Below, piece by piece: positions 26,779-33,322 of a stretch of 64,000 nucleotides of DNA. The stretch's first letter is position 1. Each line of letters opens with the position of its first letter. Below the pieces are notes generated by a model. It made no database searches. It worked only from the letters and a program-made list of their open reading frames with translations, and was not told the DNA's origin. Position numbers and translations under genes: made by a program. The stretch lies in assembly GCF_001957125.1 (NCBI RefSeq), contig NZ_MPHJ01000003.1:62001-126000 (forward strand), in the 5' to 3' direction. This DNA comes from Shewanella sp. UCD-KL12. GTDB lineage: Bacteria > Pseudomonadota > Gammaproteobacteria > Enterobacterales > Shewanellaceae.

Positions 26779-27468
26779 ATGAGTGTAGTAGAACAAAAAA
26801 CTCAGGTTATAAAGAAGATAGGTGCAGTTGAGGCTGAAATTGAAGCGCTAAATTTTGAGTCACAATCAATCCAAGAAAGATATCGAAACAAAGAGACTAA
26901 CTTCACATTAAAAATAAAAGAGCTAAGAAAGCTGGCCGCAGAGATGCTTCTAAGAAGGCAAGCACTAGAGGATAGAGTTGCTGTACTTATATCGAAAAAC
27001 AGTAATGTTGACGTTTCTATGAGTCGTTTTAATAGCTTTAACTTGTCTGAAGTTCAAAAAGAGGTGGCAACAAAAAAGTTAGGTATTAGTGCTATTAGCA
27101 AGGAGCTAAACAGGATTGAGGGGGAGGTTGAGGCTTTAAGGAGGGAATTGAAGGAGGACAAGCGAGCTGTGAATAAGTCAGTGAGCTTTATCGTCGAGAC
27201 TATTGGAGGTTTCGAATCACTGCTTAGCCAAAATATAGAGCAAGAGAAAGCTCTATCAAAGATTATCAGTTTAGCTGAGGTACCAGAGCCGATAAGTAAA
27301 AATCCTGGAAGCAAGCTGAACAATATCAACTTATTAATTTTGTTGATTATCCATGCTGCTGGAGTCGTTGTTATTTCTGTAGCGCTCCCAGCTTTATCTA
27401 TAGCCGCAATTGCCGCTGCTGCTATTAATCTTTGGCGATTATTTAAAAATAGAAAAAATACTAAATAA
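26779..27468 (+). CDS. Coiled-coil protein with C-terminal membrane segment
   Basis: The 229-residue protein is a long predicted coiled coil (about 1-165, rich in E/K/L/R heptads such as ELNRIEGEVEALRREL) followed by a hydrophobic hairpin (about 182-218, INLLILLIIHAAGVVVISVA then ALSIAAIAAAAINLW) and a basic tail. Unknown function. It may anchor a filament or complex at the inner membrane. It lies 36 bases before a secreted-protein gene. Confidence 0.65.
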   Translation: MSVVEQKTQVIKKIGAVEAEIEALNFESQSIQERYRNKETNFTLKIKELRKLAAEMLLRRQALEDRVAVLISKNSNVDVSMSRFNSFNLSEVQKEVATKKLGISAISKELNRIEGEVEALRRELKEDKRAVNKSVSFIVETIGGFESLLSQNIEQEKALSKIISLAEVPEPISKNPGSKLNNINLLILLIIHAAGVVVISVALPALSIAAIAAAAINLWRLFKNRKNTK

Positions 27469-27504
27469 AACAATAACCCAAATGGGTTGAATAGGAAAAT
27501 ATCA

Positions 27505-27789
27505 ATGAAAAAGCTGTTATTTATTGCCCTGTTGGCTTCATTTTGTGTAAATGCTGGTTTTGCCCAGAAGGTAGGGGCGTCTTTTGCTGCTAAGTATGAG
27601 GTTTGTGCTTTAAAGCTAAAAGATACGCCAGGCTACAAGCTTAAAGCACTCGGGTTAAAGATAAAGGCTGATGAGATAGGTCGTGAGCATGTAGGTAAAG
27701 GGGATTACATCGAAGCATTTTTAAAAGAGAAGAAAAAAGCTTGGCTTATTTCACCACAGAAGTGCAAAAAATTCGCAGACAAACTTTAG
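27505..27789 (+). CDS. Small secreted island protein
   Basis: The 94-residue protein has a signal peptide (MKKLLFIALLASFCVNAGFA|QK). The mature part is about 74 lysine-rich residues with two cysteines (EVCALKL and PQKCKKF), likely one disulphide. The start at 27505 is preferred over 27487 because AGGA lies 8 bases upstream and the signal peptide begins there. Unknown function; it closes this gene group and is followed by a terminator. Confidence 0.7.
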   Translation: MKKLLFIALLASFCVNAGFAQKVGASFAAKYEVCALKLKDTPGYKLKALGLKIKADEIGREHVGKGDYIEAFLKEKKKAWLISPQKCKKFADKL

Positions 27790-27800
27790 GGCGTTTTTCC

Positions 27801-27827
27801 ACCATTTCCGTGTGGATATGGTTTTTT
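27801..27827 (+). terminator. Rho-independent terminator
   Basis: ACCAT-T-TCC pairs with GGA-T-ATGGT around GTGT (one T-T mismatch), followed by a run of T. It ends the island gene group 12 bases after the secreted-protein stop. Confidence 0.7.
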
Positions 27828-27965
27828 ATAGTAAGAGAACGGTAGTGATAAAAGTAATATTGGCTTCCTGAAGTACTAGAAAAATATTTACATGAAACGC
27901 TTCCTTTATAGGGATAAATCTTTATGTAACAGAATTAACTGTGGCAACCAAGAATGTTGTAAATA

Positions 27966-28115
27966 GTGGATAAACATGTTTGCCCCTGCTGTGGCGGGGA
28001 GATGATAAGGGCAACCCAAAGTCGATATATGTTTTGCTGTACCAACGATCTTGTTTCGCAATACAGCGGGTTTAAAAACAACGTCAGTGCGTGTCTTATA
28101 AGGAGAGGCGATTGA
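27966..28115 (+). CDS. Possible 49-residue zinc-ribbon protein
   Basis: A GTG-started frame encodes DKHVCPCCGGEMIRATQ and RYMFCCTN, a compact zinc ribbon (CPCC and CC pairs), and ends in TGA inside the TTG start of the next pilin gene (TTGA). Conserved-looking cysteine spacing and the stop/start overlap argue for a real gene. The ribosome-binding site is poor and the size small, so confidence is limited. Confidence 0.5.
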   Translation: MDKHVCPCCGGEMIRATQSRYMFCCTNDLVSQYSGFKNNVSACLIRRGD

Positions 28116-28588
28116 AACATAATAAAGGTTTTACATTAATCGAGCTTGTAGTCGTGGTCATAATTTTGGGAATTTTAGCCATTACTGCAGCGCCTAGATT
28201 CATCAGCTTGAGTGATGATGCGGCAAACGCCTCACTTAAGGCGATGAAAGGAACGATTGATAGTGCCCTAATCATATCTTACGCCAAGATGGCTATAGAA
28301 GGTAAGGAGGGCTCAGCCTCTGCTCAACCTGAATTTTGTTCTGATTGTGATCTGTTCGCTTACGGCTATCCAACCAATGCCTATGCTGATCTACCAAGGC
28401 TAGTTGAAAACATGACGCAGTCAATCGGTGGCACTGGTGATGCTGACTGGCTTGTGACCCCAAGCTTCGGTGCCGGGGAATCTTGGATCTATTCAAAAAT
28501 ACATGCAGACAGAAAATGCTGGCTTGTTTATCAACCACCAACGGAGAGTAACAAGAAGTACAGCCTAGAGGTGGTTAGCTGTAAATAG
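28112..28588 (+). CDS. Orphan MSHA-like type IV prepilin with TTG start, inside the island
   Basis: The 158-residue protein starts at TTG 28112, about 6 bases after a strong AAGGAGAGG. This gives a 6-residue leader (MKHNKG|FTLIELVVVV) of the normal short kind; the GTG at 28091 would add seven residues upstream. It has the MSHA pilin signature AAPRFISLSDDAANASLKAM and C-terminal cysteines (FCSDCDLF, RKCWLVY, VVSCK). It is most like the pilin at 214 among the window's three orphans. It lies just inside the right end of the ssrA island and overlaps a small zinc-ribbon ORF. Confidence 0.85.
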   Translation: MKHNKGFTLIELVVVVIILGILAITAAPRFISLSDDAANASLKAMKGTIDSALIISYAKMAIEGKEGSASAQPEFCSDCDLFAYGYPTNAYADLPRLVENMTQSIGGTGDADWLVTPSFGAGESWIYSKIHADRKCWLVYQPPTESNKKYSLEVVSCK

Positions 28589-28651
28589 GTGAGTAATATT
28601 AAACTCTAAATTGAGTGATGGTCGCTTGATGCAAAAGGAAGTGTTAGATAT

Positions 28652-28697
28652 AAAAAAGGCCAACCATTCTTGTAATAAGAAGTGGTTGGCCTTTTTT
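28652..28697 (-). terminator. Rho-independent terminator of ssrA
   Basis: On the minus strand GGCCAACCA and TGGTTGGCC form a long stem (extended by AAGAA/TTCTT pairing inside), followed by TTTTTT. It starts a few bases after the tmRNA 3' end. Confidence 0.9.
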
Positions 28698-28725
28698 AGT
28701 ATTTGGTGGAGGCGGCGGGGCTCGA
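28652..28725. repeat. Right attachment-site copy (ssrA 3' end and terminator)
   Basis: 74 bp shared with 21881-21954 with one mismatch (28696). It covers the native ssrA terminator and the last 22 bases of tmRNA, where the identity ends. Confidence 0.95.
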
Positions 28726-29059
28726 ACCCGCGTCCAAAAAGCCTACATCCAAGGCGCTACATGCTTAGTCTCTCTTTTGGTTAACCAAGTACACTCCGAA
28801 AGACAGGATTGCATTTGGCGAGTTCAGTACTGTTTCGCGGTTCACCCCTGAACGTGGTTCCCTCGCTATCAAATGTAAAGGTGACCATCTTAATACTCTG
28901 CCCATTTGATAAACGTGAGCAAGATGGCTAGCTAGCCTAAGCTGCTAGAGAGTAGTTAGAGTCGTTTGCAACTATAACAGTGCGGCTTTTTACGAGGCCA
29001 ACCGCCCCTCGGCATGCTCCCAGGGTTTCGAGAATCTTGTCGAATCCAGAATCGCCCCC
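28704..29059 (-). ncRNA. ssrA: Transfer-messenger RNA (tmRNA)
   Basis: Rescues stalled ribosomes with SmpB and tags the nascent chain for degradation. The minus strand begins GGGGGCGATTCTGGATTCGA (29059 downward) and ends with the T-arm and acceptor strand closing in GCCTCCACCA (CCA encoded, 28704), about 356 bases. The tag frame is at 28969-28937: GCA resume codon, ANDSNYSLAA, then TAG. The tag ends in the LAA expected for ClpXP recognition. smpB lies just upstream on the same strand. Its 3' end is duplicated 6.77 kb away as an island boundary. Confidence 0.97.
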
Positions 29060-29228
29060 AAGTACAAAACAAGTGTAACGCGTTGCGACTTGATTACCAA
29101 GCCTGTTTTGCAACTCGCTATACCGTTTGTTCGTTATCCAACCGTTTTAGATAAGCTTTAACTTACTTTCTACGCTCGGATTGTTGTGTATCGTTTTTTT
29201 ATCGCTGCTCTTTGTTGCTCAAAGCTGC

Positions 29229-29723
29229 TTACTGCTGTACCGCTTTCTTCATGGTACGTGCTTTTTCAATCTGCCATTCTCTGTCTTTAGTGTCGTCACG
29301 CTTATCGTGCTCTTTCTTACCTTTACCAAGACCAATCTCGATTTTTACCCAAGCACCTTTTTGCCAATACATTGAGATTGGAACAATAGAGTAGCCTTTG
29401 CGATCAACTAGCCCTTGTAGCTTATCTAGCTCTTTGCGCTTGAGCAGAAGTTTGCGTGAGCGCATAGGATCGCACACTACATGGGTTGAGGCGGTATTCA
29501 GTGGGGCTATGGTACAACCGAAGAGAAAGGCTTCACCATCTCTCATAAATACATAGCTCTCAGACAAGTTTACCTTGCCCATACGAATAGACTTAACTTC
29601 CCATCCCATTAAGGATAGACCTGCTTCCATCTTCTCTTCGAACTTATAATCGAAGGTTGCGCGTTTATTACGTGCAATTGATGCGGAGGAGTTTTTTGAT
29701 TTTTTTGCGTTTTTCTTAGCCAT
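29229..29723 (-). CDS. smpB: SsrA-binding protein SmpB
   Basis: The 164-residue partner of tmRNA in trans-translation. Recognisable parts are [39 protein letters not shown], the [13 protein letters not shown] stretch and the basic C-terminal tail ending [11 protein letters not shown] that mimics an mRNA in the decoding centre. The ATG at 29723 gives [12 protein letters not shown], the usual start; an upstream in-frame start at 29786 would add an atypical 21-residue leader. It lies 170 bases upstream of ssrA on the same strand. Confidence 0.97.
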   Translation of the reverse strand: MAKKNAKKSKNSSASIARNKRATFDYKFEEKMEAGLSLMGWEVKSIRMGKVNLSESYVFMRDGEAFLFGCTIAPLNTASTHVVCDPMRSRKLLLKRKELDKLQGLVDRKGYSIVPISMYWQKGAWVKIEIGLGKGKKEHDKRDDTKDREWQIEKARTMKKAVQQ

Positions 29724-30029
29724 AGGCTGGCTATTATACGCAGGGACAGACTTTTTGGAATTGCTGCTAACGAAATATTCAAACATTTATGCACAATAGC
29801 GTGGGTTTGTTTGGTTTTTGAGCAAAAGTTAACCCTCTAAGGGGATTCTTAGGATGTAGACCTGTATCGACTTCAACAATCTAACTAGAACCTGAGGAGG
29901 TAAATATGCGTTTTTCTACGTTCGTGTTAAAATCCTTTCATTAGTGCTCTGCAGTAAGTTATTCAGTTGCTGCAATGCTCGTTCGTTTAATCAAGTTGTT
30001 GAGATAACTGTTTCAGGTAAGAGAGTCGA

Positions 30030-30461
30030 ATGCCCCAAATATCCCGCAGTGTGTTAGTGCGCTTTAGTGCAATGCAGATGTATGAAATTGTCAATGATGT
30101 TGAATCTTATAAAGAGTTTTTGCCCGGCTGCGTTGGCGGGAAAGTACTCGAGTTTGATGGCGAGACCATGCTTGCATCGGTTGATGTATCTAAAGCGGGT
30201 ATCAGCAAGACGTTTACGACGATAAATCAAGTGGTCCCAGGCAAGAGTATTCAATTAGCATTAGATAATGGCCCTTTCAACCACCTGATAGGTGAATGGC
30301 GCTTTACTGAGTTGACCGAAGATGCCTGTAAAATCGATTTTGAATTGAACTTTGAATTTTCCAGCTCTTTGGTTGAGATAGCCTTTGGCAAAGTGTTTAA
30401 AGAGCTAATGTCATCCATGGTGACTGCATTCACTGGGCGAGCTAAAGTTATTTATCAATAA
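30030..30461 (+). CDS. ratA: RatA/Coq10-family SRPBCC protein
   Basis: The 143-residue START-like protein (MPQISRSVLVRFSAMQMYEIV, then DVESYKEFLPGCVGG, and FKELMSSMVTAFTGRAKVIY at the end). E. coli RatA was described as inhibiting 70S ribosome association, while eukaryotic homologues (Coq10) bind ubiquinone; which role applies here is open. It is followed by rnfH/ratB in the usual order, divergent from smpB. Confidence 0.92.
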   Translation: MPQISRSVLVRFSAMQMYEIVNDVESYKEFLPGCVGGKVLEFDGETMLASVDVSKAGISKTFTTINQVVPGKSIQLALDNGPFNHLIGEWRFTELTEDACKIDFELNFEFSSSLVEIAFGKVFKELMSSMVTAFTGRAKVIYQ

Positions 30462-30511
30462 AATCTAGTGCTTAGCCACGAGAAAGTTTCATATTAGAAA
30501 GAGAAAAGTTG

Positions 30512-30844
30512 ATGAACTTAGATCAGGAAAACTTTGCAGTTGAAGTTATCTACGCTTTACCTACACAACAAAAGCGCATTCAGATAAAAGTTGCTCCGGG
30601 GACGACTTGTATCGAAGCTGTTGAGTTAAGTGGAATGAAGGCTTATTTCCCAGAGATTGATCTCGACAGTGTAAAACTGGGTATTTTTAGTCGATTGGTT
30701 AAGCATACTGAAGTGTTAACGCCAGGGCAGCGAGTTGAGATCTACAGGCCTTTGATTGCCGACCCTAAAGATGTGCGTCGTAGGCGTGCTGAAAAGGCAA
30801 AAGATGAAGGGCGAATCAATAAAAAAACTGGTGCTAAAGTTTAG
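30512..30844 (+). CDS. rnfH: RnfH/RatB family ubiquitin-like protein
   Basis: The 110-residue beta-grasp protein (FAVEVIYALPTQQKRIQIKV, GTTCIEAVELSGM, LGIFSRLVKHTEVLTPGQRVEIYRPLIADPKDVRRRRAEKA). Its function is not established; its conserved place after ratA suggests a joint role. The ATG at 30512 is used rather than a TTG one codon earlier. Confidence 0.92.
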   Translation: MNLDQENFAVEVIYALPTQQKRIQIKVAPGTTCIEAVELSGMKAYFPEIDLDSVKLGIFSRLVKHTEVLTPGQRVEIYRPLIADPKDVRRRRAEKAKDEGRINKKTGAKV

Positions 30845-30886
30845 ACGCTATTACTTAATAGATATTTAATCGAATTGCTATAGATA

Positions 30887-30909
30887 CTGCCTTGGAATGT
30901 CCAAGGCAG
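30887..30909. terminator. Hairpin between convergent rnfH and bamE
   Basis: CTGCCTTGG and CCAAGGCAG form a perfect 9-bp stem around AATGT. There is no T-run on either side, so termination efficiency is uncertain. Confidence 0.5.
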
Positions 30910-30936
30910 AGCTACAAACAATAGCTTTAAAAAAGT

Positions 30937-31461
30937 TTATTCAAACTTCTTTTGTGCCTGCGATTCAGGATCATCTTCTTCAACTAATGGTTTAGTATCT
31001 GGTCTCTGTTCTGGGATCAATGGTTCTTCATCGCCCTCAACAGACTTTTCAGTTGTTGCTTCTATCGAAGGAGCGTCAGGTAATCGGCTCTGTTCGAGAG
31101 GTGTATCAAAATCTTCAGCAAGATCGTAATCACCAACCACCTTAGTCAATTGATCATTTTCATTAAAATGAATGATCAGTTCTTTATGAATGATGCTGGC
31201 ATCACGGCCACTTTTATAATGGTAAACATAGTACCAAGTATCATCAGCAAAACTATCACGTAACACAGGCTTACCGAGTATGTATTCAACCTGCTCTTTC
31301 GTCATCTCGATACGTAGTTTTTCAACCTGCTGAGTTTCCATATAGTTGCCCTGCGGGATATCGGGTTTATAGATCAACCAGTCAAAAACGCTACAGCCAG
31401 ATATGGATAACGAGAGCGCAGCTGCGCCCAAAAGGGTGAGACTTTTCTTTTTAAATGTCAT
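30937..31461 (-). CDS. bamE: Outer membrane assembly lipoprotein BamE (SmpA/OmlA)
   Basis: The 174-residue lipoprotein has signal peptide and lipobox (LSISG|C, C23) and the BamE fold region (IPQGNYMETQQVEKLRIEMTKEQV, YILGKPVLRD, WYYVYHYKSGR). It is a component of the BAM complex that inserts beta-barrels into the outer membrane. It has a longer acidic C-terminal tail (from about residue 115, SVEGDEEPLIPEQRPD) than E. coli BamE (113 residues). Its partner bamB is also in this window (56.6 kb). Confidence 0.93.
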   Translation of the reverse strand: MTFKKKSLTLLGAAALSLSISGCSVFDWLIYKPDIPQGNYMETQQVEKLRIEMTKEQVEYILGKPVLRDSFADDTWYYVYHYKSGRDASIIHKELIIHFNENDQLTKVVGDYDLAEDFDTPLEQSRLPDAPSIEATTEKSVEGDEEPLIPEQRPDTKPLVEEDDPESQAQKKFE

Positions 31462-31965
31462 TGAATACGCTACTTCATAAAAATCTGTCGGTCATCATAC
31501 CCAAGCACGGGCCTCGATGACAAGGCTTATCGTTGTAGGGCTGATGAAACACTTTGCCTAAATACAGTGGTTTAAATCTTGTTACCTATTTTTGAGACAT
31601 AGGTAGAGCGACTATAACATCGTCACCGGCTGCATATGTCCACCATTTTGATAAAGCAAAAAAATTTTGGTAACGCTTCGACACTGCTTTATACGGTTGG
31701 TTCCAATATTTTGAGCCATTTTTATCATTTAGATACGCTTGAGTCTATTCCTGTGAGTTGTGTTCTTAATAAAAGGAGGAGCTCTACCTTGTTCGTGACT
31801 ACTATCACTAAGTATTAACATCTTTATGAGGGGGATGATTTTTAGAGATAGATTGAGCTGCAACATATTAATTTGTTTAAAGTTGTCTACGAGGCAATAA
31901 GCACTTGCAAACTGGTATGAAAGTTATGAGAATGTGTTTGGCTTTAAATAGTTCAGGAAAAATGA
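31462..31965. other. Intergenic region upstream of the borosin pair
   Basis: About 500 bases holding the bamE promoter (minus) and presumably the sonM-like promoter (plus). An apparent 60-codon frame at 31636 has no ribosome-binding site and no protein-like pattern. No other feature seen. Confidence 0.4.
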
Positions 31966-32781
31966 ATGTCAGTGCAGATAGGTGCTCAAAAAGGTAGCTT
32001 AGTGTGTGTTGGTACAGGGTTAAACCTAGCTGGACAAATTAGTGTGCTGAGTAAGAGTTATATTGAAAATGCCGATATCGTTTTTTCGTTAGTTCCTGAT
32101 GGATTCGCTCAACGCTGGCTTGAAACTCTCAATAACAATGTATCTAGTCTTCAACCTTTCTATGCACAGGAGGATGAGGTTAAGAGCCGGCGAGAAACCT
32201 ATAACCAAATGGTGCAAGCTATCTTAAGTGAAGTGCGTAATGGCAGCAAAGTTGTTTGCGCGCTTTATGGCCATCCAGGGGTGTTTGCCTGTGTTTCTCA
32301 CTTTGCTATTGAACAAGCAAGAGGCGAAGGATACAGCGCCATGATGGAGCCCGGTATTTCTGCTGAAGCTTGCTTATGGGCCGATTTAGGTATTGATCCT
32401 GGTAAGTCGGGCCATCAAAGCTTTGAAGCTAGCCAGTTTATGTTTTATAAGCATGTGCCAGACCCTACAACACACCTGGTTTTATGGCAGATAGGTATTG
32501 CTGGCGAACATACGCTGACAGAGTTTAATACGTCACCAGATAAACTACAGGTACTGGTCGAGCAGCTTAATGAATGGTATCCGTTAGCGCACGAGATCAC
32601 TATTTATGAAGCGCCCAATTTGCCAACACAGCAAGCAAGGGTAGATAAGTTAGCTTTAAAAGATCTGCCTTTTGCTCGTTTAACAGCTATTAGCACTTTA
32701 ATGATCCCCCCATCTCAGTCTTTGGAGATAAACCATAAGGTTTTAGCCAAATTAGGGATCACTGCAGCCGATTTGGGTTAA
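31966..32781 (+). CDS. sonM: Split borosin alpha-N-methyltransferase (SonM-like)
   Basis: The 271-residue tetrapyrrole-methylase-fold enzyme transfers methyl groups from S-adenosylmethionine to backbone amides of a separate precursor peptide. It begins GSLVCVGTGLNLAGQISVLS (SAM-binding GxGxxL region), carries R75-R76-E-T-Y79 at the place of the catalytic Arg/Tyr pair of borosin enzymes, then CALYGHPGVFACVSHFAIEQ, MEPGISAEACLWADLGIDPG and HQSFEASQFMFYKHVPDP. This agrees throughout with what I remember of SonM from Shewanella oneidensis. AGGA lies 7 bases before the ATG. The precursor gene follows after 90 bases. Ordinary cobalamin/uroporphyrin methylases lack a precursor partner, so the pairing supports the call. 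Confidence 0.93.
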   Translation: MSVQIGAQKGSLVCVGTGLNLAGQISVLSKSYIENADIVFSLVPDGFAQRWLETLNNNVSSLQPFYAQEDEVKSRRETYNQMVQAILSEVRNGSKVVCALYGHPGVFACVSHFAIEQARGEGYSAMMEPGISAEACLWADLGIDPGKSGHQSFEASQFMFYKHVPDPTTHLVLWQIGIAGEHTLTEFNTSPDKLQVLVEQLNEWYPLAHEITIYEAPNLPTQQARVDKLALKDLPFARLTAISTLMIPPSQSLEINHKVLAKLGITAADLG

Positions 32782-32871
32782 AGCTAGTGCTAGAAGACAA
32801 ATAGTTAATTTGAAAGAGAAACCTACAACTAAGCTAGCTGTAAACTAAACCATAACAAAAAGGAAATGTTG

Positions 32872-33078
32872 ATGTCGAAGTTAAATGATCTATTAGAAAA
32901 CCTAAGCTCAGATGCAAACTTAAAAGCGAAATACCTTGAAAACCCTGAATTGGTGATGGAAGAAGCTGGGTTAAATGATAAGGAGAAAGCTGCAATGCGT
33001 TCTGGTGATGAGAAAAGCCTAACTGACCTTACAGGTGATAAAAAGGCATACGGAAAGTATATCGTTAATCCAGATTAA
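32872..33078 (+). CDS. sonA: Split borosin precursor peptide (SonA-like)
   Basis: A 68-residue RiPP precursor. Residues 1-55 form the helical borosin-binding leader (MSKLNDLLENLSSDANLKAK..., NPELVMEEAGLNDKEKAAMRSGD), related to the LigA/NHLP-type small-domain leader. The short C-terminal tail YGKYIVNPD (60-68) is the candidate core, with Y63-I64-V65 the likely zone of backbone methylation by analogy with SonA. The ATG at 32872 is chosen over 32866 because AAGGA sits 8 bases upstream. No protease, transporter or other modifying enzyme gene is adjacent, as in S. oneidensis. Confidence 0.9.
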   Translation: MSKLNDLLENLSSDANLKAKYLENPELVMEEAGLNDKEKAAMRSGDEKSLTDLTGDKKAYGKYIVNPD

Positions 33079-33322
33079 AATACTAAGTGAATGCTTGATC
33101 ACCTAGCTTTTACTGACTCAATGGTAAAAAACAGGGTAATTTTGCTATCATTCAACACTGAACTGATTAAGCGTAGTTATGAAAGTAAAACGTAACTGCG
33201 CTTTTTAATCACTAAAAGCCTTTCAGGTGTCTTTGTGATTATTAGTATGTGTCAATTCTATTTTAAAGGTGAGATAAGCAATATTGGCTTCACTAAGACG
33301 TATGCTTGATAGGAAAAGTAAA

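Larger units (their letters stand above)
21881..28725. mobile_element. Genomic island integrated at the 3' end of ssrA, no integrase seen
   Basis: A 6.77-kb period is bounded by 74-bp direct repeats (21881-21954 and 28652-28725, one mismatch). The right copy is the true 3' end of tmRNA plus its terminator; the left copy is a displaced duplicate of the same 22 tmRNA bases plus terminator. ssrA is a classic target of tyrosine-recombinase islands. The interior is gene-poor in known functions, with small ORFs, zinc-binding motifs, a phage-type regulator on the opposite strand and a pilin. No integrase, relaxase or phage structural gene is recognisable. It may be a remnant or an element mobilised in trans. 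The repeat structure is seen directly; mobility is inferred. Confidence 0.85.

Noticed and set aside
29181..29394. Two short plus-strand frames over the 3' part of smpB
   Set aside because: Antisense shadows of the smpB coding sequence.
31636..31818. 60-codon frame between bamE and the sonM-like gene
   Set aside because: No ribosome-binding site, no recognisable pattern, AT-rich spacer.
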